NCBI GenBank assembly: GCA_003118195.1
Contig: BEXV01000204.1
Location: 19,913-33,883 of the forward strand
Length of the DNA: 13,971 nucleotides
Reading direction: 5' to 3'
DNA from: Hemicentrotus pulcherrimus
Taxonomy: Eukaryota; Echinodermata; Echinoidea; Camarodonta; Strongylocentrotidae
Positions 7,301 through 12,964 of this stretch are shown here, piece by piece (the stretch's first letter is position 1; the number at the start of each line of letters is the position of its first letter). The position numbers and the translations under genes are program-made. The notes under the pieces are model-generated. The model searched no databases. It worked only from the letters and a program-made list of their open reading frames with translations, and had not been told where the DNA came from.

Positions 7301-10213
7301 AACATGAGCAGCCAGTTTATTCATAATAGTGATAATAATTGTATCAATTTATATAGTGCATGCAGCTACGATATAAATATACCCGGTACTCAACTGTGCT
7401 GTGATGAAAACAAACAGTACTATTTACATCAAGAGACAATAAAAACATTGCAACTTCATTATTTGTGGATCTGGCAAACCAAACAATGATGTCATTTCAA
7501 TTCCTACTTGGGATGATGATCCTATTTGTGGTATATGAAAATGCATTTACCGGTTAATTTATTATTTATTATTTTCCTTTAAGCTTCATAAAAAATAAAT
7601 GAATCGATCTGTAAACTAAACCCTTTTGAAATGCATTATGCAATTGACCCATATATTCATATAGCAAAGTAAAGGACTCTATTTCTCTTTTGCTCTTTAA
7701 CTATTTCTATTTAAAAAAATCACAGTTGGGTAGCCTTCTTAGAGATTTTAGAAAGAGTGGATTCTGGAGATGCAATGACACCGCGTGGAGAGAAGAGTCA
7801 GAGCCAGTCTCAGAACCACAGCCAAAGAAGAGCTTCAGAAGATCCTAACTTAGCCTCAATTGGGAGCAGGAACTCTTTTGGAAACAGTCCTCGTAACAGT
7901 GGGTCCCAAAGGGAGAGAAGTGGAAACAGGTCCAGAGATGGGCCCAGACCACATGCTGGAGGGTTAGCCCCTGTCATAGAACCAAGAAGACCTAGTACCT
8001 GGCCCAAGAGACCCTTCAAGGAGGTCCTACCCCCACCGGAGGAACCAAAGAAAGTAACGTCCCCTCCGTGGCTCAGGAAGCCCCTTGCAGTAAGTAATGA
8101 AAAAAAATTTGGAATTAGAAGTCTTTGAGATTGCGTTGTTAATGCTTTCCAGTTTTTAATTTTAAATATAGGTGACCATATTTTTCAAAGACCATCAAAA
8201 AGTCATCAGAAAGATTGCCAAAACTTAAGAAAAAAATGGTCCATTCTCAGTGTGCACATATAAAGAATAATTAAATAGAATGGTCCGGATTTACAATAAT
8301 TTTTAAGCGTTCTGTAAATTCAAATATTTTTGTTATGCATAAATTAACAAGTACTAGATGTCTAAAATGTTAGTTTTTGGAATAGAAATGTAATTGATTA
8401 TTTTTAAACGATTTTTGTGGCATGGTGTACATTTACGTTGAAGCACATAATTTGGCTAGAGACTAAGAAGAATGACAGTTTTTGTTTTGTGTGTGTGTGA
8501 TATTCACTGAATAAGTGCAAACTGCTTGACTCACTCTTATGTTTATTAAATTTATACAGAGAATAGACCCCTCAGCACAGGCTCAAGAACCAGATAACGA
8601 CGTAACCAGTGTTGAGATGGAGATCACTCGCAATGACACGCCCACAGAGGACCACGCCTCCATCCACTCGCCCCCGTCCACCCCCTCCCCGAAGCAGGAG
8701 GGTTACGAGATCGATCAACTCAGACAGATGGCTGAAGAGCATCAACGGCGCCACCGTGGTCACAGGCCTGTAGAGCAGGAGGTGGTGATGAAGGCGCAGC
8801 AGAAAAAGAACGAGAAGCGGGAGAGAGAGGAGTGGTTTAAGGGTTTTGTGCATCTTGCAAAGGGGCTTTACAGCACAGATACATCAAAGACTGGTAAGGA
8901 TTCGGGGTACAACTCTGTAATTAGTATGTCATTGTTATTTCTTGGATGAAGTGAGTTGTTATCAAGTCACAGAAGTATAGGATTCCTTTTCTCCGTCTCA
9001 TTCATCAAAGATTTCAGCAGCTTTTGTGTATAAAATATAATTCCATTCCCCAGTTTTTATAATTTCCGTCATACAAATTACCATAAACACTCAAATATTT
9101 TACCATTGCAAACACCAAAATATTGCTTAACCAAATATATTACCTTTAATAGGGTAATCTTATCTCCTAATTGTCTTTTTGACACTCTTGTTGTTTTGGT
9201 AAACATTTTGATCATATTTTGTCAGGCATTTTGGACCAAGATTGAGTGAGTTTAGATCAATAGACTCTACCATAGGCCAGAACTCAAGTTGACTTTTATT
9301 TCTGGCATTCCTTTACATCACTGTCAATTTCTGCATTAGAAATATTGAAATTTATGGTATTTACATTGGTCGAGAAAACAACAACCATGTAAACATCCAA
9401 ATGCAAAACTGCAGGTGGCATATCAATCATGGCCGTACTGCTGATTGCCGCTCCGGACAAAGCATTCACGTGTTCCTGTGCTTATGGCATTATTGACTTT
9501 CAACCTTGTGTTCAAAATATTCAAACTATTTGAATACCTGTTTGCTAGAATATTTAAAACGTACAACATTTTTTATTAGTCCCAGGCCTATTCTCAACCT
9601 GTGTCAGATCAAAATTTGATGTTTCAGAGTGTTCAAAACATATATTGTTATTACATAAGTATGTAATTTTTTTTTTTTTTGTAAAGAAAAAATTAATTTT
9701 GTTTATCAGGTATCTTTGGGTTTTGCTGTTGAATAAGTCCCAGATTCCCTTGCTGTAAATTTTGTATCTTATACTTTTTATGTTCTTAGTTCATTTCTTT
9801 TCTCTTTGCATATTTAATGAAGCTCTTTCAACTCTCTTCTCATTGAAACTAGTAAGGGCAGGGACCTGTTTCACAAAGCCTTTTTTCAATGACAAATGAC
9901 AAATAACAAATATCAGTGACAAATCTGCTGATAACCAATCAGAAGCAACGATTTCAGTAGCTTATAACAACAACTGTCATTTGTCACTGATGACAAGTTT
10001 TGTGAAGCACGCCCCTGATTCCTGTTTCTTTTTTCCAATGCAGGTTGTCTGGAAAGAGAAGAGATGCTTCGGCTTGTGAACAACTACAACCTGATATACC
10101 AGCTTGGGATCTCATCCTCTCACATCAAGAGGGTCGTTGAGACATGCTGTCATGAGGGAGACCAAGTTCCAATAAAACCTGTTATCGAGATCCTAAGACA
10201 GAAAAGGAAGTGA
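1194..10213 (+). CDS. C1orf87: C1orf87-like (CREF) EF-hand-related protein, complete 11-exon gene
   Basis: Coding join: 1194-1321, 1716-1836, 2294-2403, 3920-4399, 4917-5066, 5472-5507, 6284-6449, 7034-7128, 7726-8089, 8560-8893, 10044-10213. The total is 2154 nt, or 717 residues plus TGA. All introns are GT/AG and phases agree throughout. Order of domains: N-terminal motif (residues 19-38); Ser/Pro/Asn-rich linker; acidic HDHGDDDD (132-139); degenerate EF-hand pair (about 195-263); highly charged coiled coil (about 292-335); second EF-like pair (about 346-440); disordered linker (445-595); C-terminal EF-hand (657-668) followed by NNYNLIYQLGIS (674-685). The order and the key motifs match vertebrate C1orf87 as I recall it; for example, human has VNYEKL and NYNLIY at equivalent places. 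The family's molecular function is not established. There is no signal peptide or membrane segment, so a cytosolic location is inferred. Confidence 0.88.
1322..1715 (+). other. intron 1, no other feature seen
   Basis: This AT-rich intron of 394 bp has a purine-rich stretch at about 1423-1450. The acceptor CCCCTTGACAG ends at 1715. A second in-frame TAG acceptor lies 9 bp further on, at 1722-1724. Confidence 0.75.
1716..1836 (+). CDS. C1orf87: coding exon 2: disordered linker
   Basis: Encodes residues 43-83, a Gly/Pro/Gln/Asn-rich segment (including PPMQYQPPVNESNHG) ending in phase 0 at donor CCT|gtaagc. Two in-frame acceptors are possible. The one ending at 1715 has the better pyrimidine tract and comes first. 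The one ending at 1724 would drop three residues (VGS). No domain is recognised. Confidence 0.78.
1837..2293 (+). other. intron 2, no other feature seen
   Basis: A plain AT-rich intron of 457 bp without a recognisable repeat. The acceptor is the weak AAACATAG ending at 2293, supported mainly by phase continuity and by the open frame on either side. Confidence 0.7.
2294..2403 (+). CDS. C1orf87: coding exon 3: disordered linker
   Basis: Encodes residues 84-119 plus two bases of codon 120 (LPGNYRNIYSQTAPRDSS... to GRPGAP). It is rich in Asn, Ser, His and Gly and ends at donor AAG|gttggt. It is probably disordered and not expected to be conserved in vertebrates. Base composition (about 54% GC) stands out from the flanking introns, which supports coding status. 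Confidence 0.78.
2683..3902 (+). mobile_element. Helitron/HINE-like non-autonomous element, copy A, in intron 3
   Basis: The 5' end is a hairpin, 2683-2716, with 13 of 14 arm bases paired. A GTCC-rich tract follows (about 2730-2760), then roughly seven tandem units of about 140-160 bp sharing ATATCTCAAGAACC and AGGTCAAAGGTCA. The 3' end carries TGGCGGAGGCAT (3856-3867), an exact inverted copy of 2683-2694. Next come the 14-base palindrome GACTGCGCGCAGTC (3875-3888), a 10-base spacer and CTTG (3899-3902), followed by T. Subterminal inverted repeats, internal tandem units and a hairpin about 10 bp before a CTRR-like end are the known architecture of Helitron/Helentron-derived HINE or pearl-type elements. 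The class is inferred. No transposase or helicase coding is present, so it is non-autonomous. Confidence 0.7.
3920..4399 (+). CDS. C1orf87: coding exon 4: acidic segment and first degenerate EF-hand pair
   Basis: Encodes residues 120-279 plus two bases of codon 280. The acceptor AATCTAG ending at 3919 keeps the frame; the next AG, at 3920-3921, would not. It contains the acidic run HDHGDDDDVW (132-141). An EF-hand-like pair at about 195-263 includes HGLLGYVSQPQM and, near its end, QVNYEKLIQFL. The loop from D207 keeps Asp at position 1 and Gly at position 6 but lacks acidic or hydroxyl residues at 3, 5 and 12, so calcium binding is unlikely. This is the clearest block of similarity to human C1orf87. 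The open frame running upstream into 3834 is element sequence, not exon. Confidence 0.9.
4400..4916 (+). other. intron 4, no other feature seen
   Basis: This 517 bp intron starts gtaagt and ends TTTATCCAG. It is AT-rich, with no repeat or secondary gene visible. Confidence 0.75.
4917..5066 (+). CDS. C1orf87: coding exon 5: charged coiled coil
   Basis: Encodes residues 280-329 plus two bases of codon 330. From about residue 292 it is an almost uninterrupted Glu/Lys/Arg helix (ELERLNAQIKRFEEKEEKEQ and onward) with heptad-like Leu/Ile/Phe positions at L295, L298, I302 and F305. This suggests a short coiled coil or single alpha-helix. The donor is AA|gtaagt. I do not recall such a segment in the human protein, so it may be an echinoderm feature. 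Confidence 0.88.
5067..5471 (+). other. intron 5, contains a trinucleotide repeat
   Basis: A 405 bp intron with acceptor TGCATTTTAG ending at 5471. Its only notable content is the GAT-type microsatellite at 5201-5265. Confidence 0.75.
5201..5265. repeat. imperfect (GAT/AAT/GAC)n microsatellite
   Basis: An interrupted trinucleotide run of TAATAAT, GATGATGAC, GACGAC and GATGATGATGAT blocks. It creates a spurious Met/Thr-rich ORF on the plus strand. Confidence 0.9.
5472..5507 (+). CDS. C1orf87: coding exon 6: 36-nt exon
   Basis: A very small exon encoding EQEKWKPSFDT plus the split codons on each side (residues 330-342). It has a TTTTAG acceptor and a gttagt donor. Splitting phases (one base in, two bases out) match exons 5 and 7 exactly, and the length is divisible by three, so skipping it would keep the frame. 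Confidence 0.82.
5615..5634. repeat. (TA)10 microsatellite
   Basis: Twenty bases of uninterrupted TA dinucleotide. Confidence 0.95.
5872..6018 (+). mobile_element. MITE-like foldback element, copy 1
   Basis: Terminal inverted repeats CCAGGGGGGCGTTTCACAAA (5872-5891) and the complement of 5999-6018 match at 17 of 20 bases. Just inside, ATCAGTGACAAAT (5899-5911) pairs perfectly with 5966-5978. A second copy in opposite orientation lies at 9859-10017 and is about 90% similar, apart from a 12-base gap. TIRs starting near CAGGG recall hAT-type MITEs, but no 8-bp target duplication could be confirmed. It has no coding capacity; the minus-strand ORF across it is spurious. Confidence 0.75.
6284..6449 (+). 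CDS. C1orf87: coding exon 7: second EF-hand-like module, first half
   Basis: Encodes residues 342-397, ending in phase 0 at AGAGAT|gtaagt. A helix (SELEDAMLIRMLEEQF) is followed by an EF-like loop, DRQKQGTFSRRD (386-397). The loop keeps Asp at positions 1 and 12, Gly at 6 and a hydrophobic residue at 8, but has Gln at 3 and 5. It corresponds to the part of human C1orf87 that I recall as having a similar DRSFSG loop. A minus-strand ORF here is a shadow. Confidence 0.88.
6450..7033 (+). other. intron 7, contains a minus-strand tRNA-like remnant
   Basis: A 584 bp intron from gtaagt to TTAATTTCAG. Apart from the tRNA-like sequence at 6590-6661, nothing is recognised. The 67-residue plus-strand ORF at 6595-6798 overlaps that remnant and looks spurious. 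Confidence 0.7.
6590..6661 (-). repeat. degenerate tRNA-derived sequence (SINE or tRNA pseudogene)
   Basis: Read on the minus strand from 6661: GGCAAGA, then a box A-like TGGCTCAGTAATAGAGC with a perfect four-pair D-stem (GCTC/GAGC) and a 7-base loop. Next are an anticodon-loop-like CTCGTAT and, 47 bases after the start of box A, a decayed box B, TGTTCATGACC. The anticodon stem keeps only its outer pairs and no acceptor stem forms, so it is not a working tRNA. It does not closely match the other tRNA-like sequence at 749-820. Confidence 0.5.
7034..7128 (+). CDS. C1orf87: coding exon 8: second EF-hand-like module, second half
   Basis: Encodes residues 398-428 plus two bases of codon 429. DDLFLYYRIPVQGSLLNKMI is followed by an EF-type loop, DTGDGQLSW, completed in exon 9. 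Compared with the canonical 12-residue loop it seems one residue short before GDG and ends in Ala/Phe rather than Glu, so it is probably non-binding. The acceptor is TTTCAG and the donor TTGAG|gtgagg. Confidence 0.87.
7129..7725 (+). other. intron 8, no other feature seen
   Basis: An AT-rich intron of 597 bp. The 84-residue ORF inside it (7235-7489) is Asn/Tyr/His-rich with no recognisable motif and is judged to be chance. The acceptor AAATCACAG ends at 7725. Confidence 0.7.
7726..8089 (+). CDS. C1orf87: coding exon 9: end of EF module and long disordered linker
   Basis: Encodes residues 429-550, phase 0 at its end (CTTGCA|gtaagt). WVAFLEILERVDSGD completes the second EF-like module. About 105 low-complexity residues follow: a Ser/Gln-rich stretch (SQSQSQNHSQ), RRASEDP (a motif of the type phosphorylated by basophilic kinases), Asn/Ser/Arg-rich sequence, then a Pro-rich basic end (PPPEEPKKVTSPPWLRKPL). 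A minus-strand ORF at 7810-8019 is a shadow. Confidence 0.9.
8090..8559 (+). other. intron 9, no other feature seen
   Basis: A 470 bp AT-rich intron with a short TG run at about 8487-8500. The acceptor AAATTTATACAG ends at 8559. Confidence 0.75.
8560..8893 (+). CDS. C1orf87: coding exon 10: disordered segment, basic helix and start of C-terminal EF-hand
   Basis: Encodes residues 551-661 plus one base of codon 662. It holds a polar Ser/Pro-rich stretch (HSPPSTPSPKQEG), a long charged helix (about 600-641, with QRRHRGHR and QQKKNEKREREE), then EEWFKGFVHLAKGLYSTDTS, the first helix and start of the C-terminal EF-hand. The donor G|gtaagg joins in frame to exon 11. The open frame beyond the donor (to 8949) is intron. 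The 93-residue minus-strand ORF is a shadow. Confidence 0.9.
8894..10043 (+). other. intron 10, with foldback element at its 3' end
   Basis: The second-largest intron, 1150 bp. It is AT-rich with a poly-T run at about 9667-9680 and a GC-richer patch at about 9410-9490. Element copy 2 occupies 9859-10017. The acceptor TTTTTTCCAATGCAG ends at 10043. Confidence 0.75.
9859..10017 (-). mobile_element. MITE-like foldback element, copy 2 (opposite orientation to copy 1)
   Basis: This is a reverse-complement copy of the element at 5872-6018. The ends are CAGGGACCTGTTTCACAAAG and, on the complement, CAGGGGCGTGCTTCACAAA. The inner inverted pair ATCAGTGACAAAT / ATTTGTCACTGAT is intact. It carries about 12 bases missing from copy 1, which look like an internal ACAAAT-type duplication. 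It ends 26 bp before the last coding exon, so it supplies part of the sequence just upstream of that acceptor. Confidence 0.75.
10044..10213 (+). CDS. C1orf87: coding exon 11: C-terminal EF-hand and stop
   Basis: Encodes residues 662-717 and the TGA at 10211-10213. It completes the loop DTSKTGCLEREE (657-668). This loop has Asp, Ser and Thr at positions 1, 3 and 5, Gly at 6, Leu at 8 and Glu at 12: the best-preserved EF-hand in the protein and the only one that might bind calcium. NNYNLIYQLGIS (674-685) is the strongest C-terminal match to vertebrate C1orf87. The chain ends VIEILRQKRK. An AATAAA at 10171-10176 lies inside the coding sequence and is probably not a used signal. Confidence 0.92.
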
Positions 10214-10217
10214 TATA

Positions 10218-10373
10218 CAGTTGAACCTGCTTTAGTGACCACCTGTCTACAAAGACCACAATACTTGTTTTCCTTGAAAATAGTTTCTCATTGAAACATG
10301 TACGAAAGGAACCTGTCTACGAAGGCCACTTTTTGTGTTTCCCTTAGGCAGTCGCTGTAGACAGGTTTGACTG
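10218..10373. mobile_element. short TIR element (ISL2EU-like MITE?) in the 3' UTR
   Basis: It starts CAGTTGAACCTGCTTTAGTG and ends with the complement of CAGTCAAACCTGTCTACAGC, giving imperfect terminal inverted repeats. Inside are repeated CTGTCTAC and AAGACCAC/AAGGCCAC blocks. The flanks are TATA on the left and a TATATATA run on the right, so a 2-bp AT/TA target duplication is possible but not provable. The pattern CAGTNRAACCTGTCTA recalls IS4EU/ISL2EU-type MITEs; the family is from memory. It begins 4 bp after the stop codon and has no coding. Confidence 0.6.
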
Positions 10374-10469
10374 TATATATATATATATTAGACTGTATAG
10401 AGACATTTTGGTTAGTTACCGACTAGTTTGTTTGGATGAATTGGCTTGATGTAAAATATCGCACCACAT

Positions 10470-10672
10470 GTCATTAAAACACCGAGACAGAAAAAGAAAT
10501 AACGCTTCTTTTGCGTGATATAGCCTTAGGAGGCTTCCTCCGACAAAATGGTTTTAATGTCATCAAGATACTGAGACAGAAAAGAAATGATACTGATTGT
10601 TATGCATGATAAAGACATTTTGGCATCATCCTTAAGAGGCTTCATCCAACATGATGGTTTCAGCGACATAAT
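10470..10672 (+). repeat. two diverged tandem copies related to the end of the coding sequence
   Basis: Copies start at 10470 and 10559. Each opens with sequence like that at 10181-10213 in exon 11 (GTTATCGAGATCCTAAGACA, then GAAAAGG). The copy at 10559 reads VIKILRQKRNDT where the gene reads VIEILRQKRK. The copy at 10470 reads VIKTPRQKKK then stop. Shared sequence continues past the stop: GAGGCTTC(C/A)TCC and ATGGTTT occur in both, and AGACATTTTGG occurs at about 10402 and 10613. This looks like an old local tandem duplication of the gene's 3' end, lying in the 3' UTR. Confidence 0.65.
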
Positions 10673-10737
10673 GTCACGGTAATGATTTTCCCGGGTTCAC
10701 AATTTGATAGTGTCACTGTTCCTGTGCTGCACAGAAA

Positions 10738-10793
10738 GTAGGGGGAGGGGGCCGGAAGGAATAGCTTCCAACCACCACACCTCCCCCCCCCCC
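10738..10793. repeat. G-rich and C-rich tracts
   Basis: A G-rich run (about 10738-10752) and an 11-base C run (10783-10793) face each other across about 30 bases and could fold as a stem. They lie between the 3' UTR repeats and Helitron-like copy B and may mark another decayed element. Confidence 0.5.
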
Positions 10794-10838
10794 TATTTTG
10801 TAGATAAAGCTCTCAAATGTGATTTAAATTAAATTTTT

Positions 10839-11616
10839 AGGCATTATGTTTTTCGGGTTGTCCGTCCGTCTGTCCGTCCGTACGTCCCGTTCTCGTGTTA
10901 TCTGAAGAACCAATTGATGAATTCCTACCAAACTTTGGTCATGTATGTATCTTGCAGAGCCAATGAACTGATTGGATTTTGGGTTCACAAGGTCAAAGGT
11001 CACAGGGCTCATTTTGTATGCAAAAACAGCTTGTGATTGCGTTATCTCAAGAAATGATTGACTGATTCCTGCCAAACTTTGGTCATGTATGTTACTTGCA
11101 GAGCCAATGAACTGATTAGATTTGGGGGTCACAAGGTCAAAGGTCAATGGTCACAGGGCTCATTATGTATGCAAAAACAGCTTGTGATTGCGTTATTTAA
11201 AAAAGCGAATGACTAATTCCTGCCAAACTTTGGTCAAGTATGTTACTTGCAGAGCCGATGAAATGATTACATTTTGGGGTCATGAGCTCAAGGTCAAAGG
11301 TCATGCAGCTCATTATGTATGCAAAAATAGCTTGTGATCGCATTATCTTTAGAACAGATTGATGGATTCCTGCCAAACTTAGATCATGTATGTTTCTTGC
11401 AGAGCCAATGAACTGAGTAGATTTTAGGGTCATGAGGTCAAATATCAAAGGGTCATATATGCACATGAGAAATTGCTTGTAATCACGATATTCTGAAAAC
11501 CTGTTGATGGATTACAAATGAACTTGAATTTGAAAAATTTCTTCTGTTTTGGTTTGTAAAATTGCTCTATGACGGAGGCATCATTTTCGACTGCGCGCAG
11601 TCGAAGTTCCATCTAG
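10839..11616 (+). mobile_element. Helitron/HINE-like element, copy B, 5' truncated
   Basis: Same family and orientation as 2683-3902. It begins inside the 5' region (AGGCATTATGTTTTTCGGG, GTCC tract) and lacks the left hairpin arm. About five tandem units of 140-150 bp follow, sharing CATGTATGT, TTGCAGAGCCAATGAACTGA and GGTCAAAGGTCACAGGGCTC. The 3' end has TGACGGAGGCAT (11570-11581), a perfect 16-base palindrome CGACTGCGCGCAGTCG (11588-11603) and CTAG at 11613-11616 followed by T, a textbook Helitron-type 3' end. The minus-strand ORFs at 10824-11147 and 11197-11466 are repeat translations with internally repeated peptides, not genes. Confidence 0.72.
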
Positions 11617-11629
11617 TTTAATTATGAAT

Positions 11630-11712
11630 CACCATTTAGTCACAAATGCAGAAAAACACTATTTACTCACAAATGCGGAAAAAACACCATTTCAGCACAG
11701 AATTGCAGTGTT
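11630..11712. repeat. 27-28 bp tandem repeat, 3 copies
   Basis: Units start at 11630, 11657 and 11685 with CACCATTTAGTCACAAATGC, CACTATTTACTCACAAATGC and a more diverged third copy. The array begins 13 bp after the end of Helitron-like copy B. Confidence 0.75.
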
Positions 11713-12083
11713 TATGCATGTACACCTGTTGTATTGAAGTCCACAAGTTTGGTTGAAATTGCTTTGCAAATTCTAAGTAATAAATTAGATCAAACTTTTC
11801 AACATTACTATGACAATTAGAGAACAATTGTTTCAATAATATTACCTACATTTTTATTGATCTAATTTTGACAATCATCAAAAAGCAGCATGATCAAAGT
11901 TTTAAGAAGAAGAGAGAAATGAATATCTCTATGTATGCTTTGCTTTGATTTTAATGCAAATATCACATATTTTACCTCATTAAAGCCATTACATTGGACT
12001 AGTTACAAAGTTGTGAATATTAAAATTATTTTGCATGAATTTAATCTCTATTCTGGGCTCTAAGTAGTTTGACTTGATGTTAA

Positions 12084-12089
12084 AATAAA
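12084..12089 (+). terminator. candidate polyadenylation signal AATAAA
   Basis: This is the first canonical hexamer after the stop codon on the plus strand, followed by a T-rich stretch (GTTTTATATTTTT). The variant ATTAAA occurs earlier, at 10473 and 10828. The true 3' end of the gene cannot be chosen from sequence alone. Confidence 0.25.
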
Positions 12090-12341
12090 GTTTTATATTT
12101 TTGAAAAAATGTCTGCGTAGTAGAGTTAAATAAATTAAAGGGTAAATTTCAACTTGCCAAATGGATAGTGATATCTAAATGAAGCATCTTTGTGTTTAAA
12201 TGTAAGTATTTTGTTACATTTGTCAAACTATTATTTTTCTTGTCAGTAGAGTTACTGTGAATAGCTTCTTGCAAGGAAGCGTTACAAAAATGAAATATTT
12301 CCTTCATTCCTAAAAAACGTGGGATACTCTCAGTAAACAAT

Positions 12342-12365
12342 CGCATGTGACCGCACGTGACCAAT
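12342..12365. promoter_or_regulatory. paired E-box-like sites with adjacent CCAAT
   Basis: CGCATGTGACC is followed directly by CGCACGTGACCAAT, giving one E-box variant (CATGTG), one canonical CACGTG and a CCAAT box within 24 bases, in a locally GC-richer patch. bHLH-zip factors of the USF/TFE/MITF type bind CACGTGAC. The function here is inferred only from motif density. Confidence 0.3.
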
Positions 12366-12934
12366 CATCTGATTAGGATCTCGGAGTGAGATGTTTTGAA
12401 CTGAAATGTTTATTTCAATGAATTTGTACCATTTTATGGCTACTTTCAGAATTCCCTCCATCAAAACATGTCTTTCAATATAAAAGTCTGATTTTTTTTG
12501 TAATGGAATGCAACAACTTTTATTAAGTTTAAAAAATAGGCAATTGTATTTTTACCAACTTTTCCTATTTCTGTCAAAACTGATAGCTGCATTGATTTAT
12601 CATTGTACAGCCCTTGTTAGGTTATAGCAAAGGATTAATCAGTAGATTTTATAAGAATATGTTTGGCAAATGATATGATTATTGCTATTCAGATCATTTA
12701 CCATGAAAGAAAAAAACTAGTCAAAATATGAATAGAAATATAGTATTTAACTATTTTAGCACTAACTTATTCATCTTGACAGTTTTAACAGTTATGATTT
12801 TTTTCAGCAGAAATTTCACTTCTTCCAACAATTTGCTTGTCTTTCAATATTTTTAATTCTCATTATCTATCTATTCCATTTGCTCTACGTCACTTGATAA
12901 ATCTTCCTGATGAAATTTTCCCTTTCATTTGCAG

Positions 12935-12964
12935 CCACTTTTCTGCAATTCACATCCGTCTCAT
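12935..12964 (+). other. candidate 30-nt exon
   Basis: It is flanked by a strong acceptor (CCCTTTCATTTGCAG ending at 12934) and a donor (gtaagg at 12965). A further acceptor-like site, TTCTTCCTGGTATTATGTAG, ends at 13123. If exon 10 spliced to this exon and then to 13124, the frame would stay open to a TAA 14 codons into the second segment. This is compatible with an alternative end lacking the conserved C-terminus, with a spliced UTR, or with chance. Confidence 0.2.

Larger units (their letters stand above)
11713..12934. other. AT-rich sequence without a supported gene
   Basis: No coding sequence is supported. It contains the first canonical AATAAA downstream of the stop codon (12084-12089) and an E-box/CCAAT cluster (12342-12365). 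The 71-residue minus-strand ORF at 12149-12364 has no recognisable motif and poor composition. Whether the 3' UTR reaches this far is not visible. Confidence 0.55.

Noticed and set aside
7235..7489. Plus-strand 84-residue ORF in intron 8
   Set aside because: Asn/Tyr/His-rich composition typical of AT-rich noncoding DNA, no motif, and located within an intron whose flanking exons join cleanly.
9429..9533. Short ORF starting MAVLLIAAPDKAFTCSC in a GC-richer patch of intron 10
   Set aside because: Only 34 codons, no matching splice sites or family. Kept only as a note that this patch differs in composition from its surroundings.
12149..12364. Minus-strand 71-residue ORF
   Set aside because: No motif, AT-driven composition, no splice or conservation evidence.
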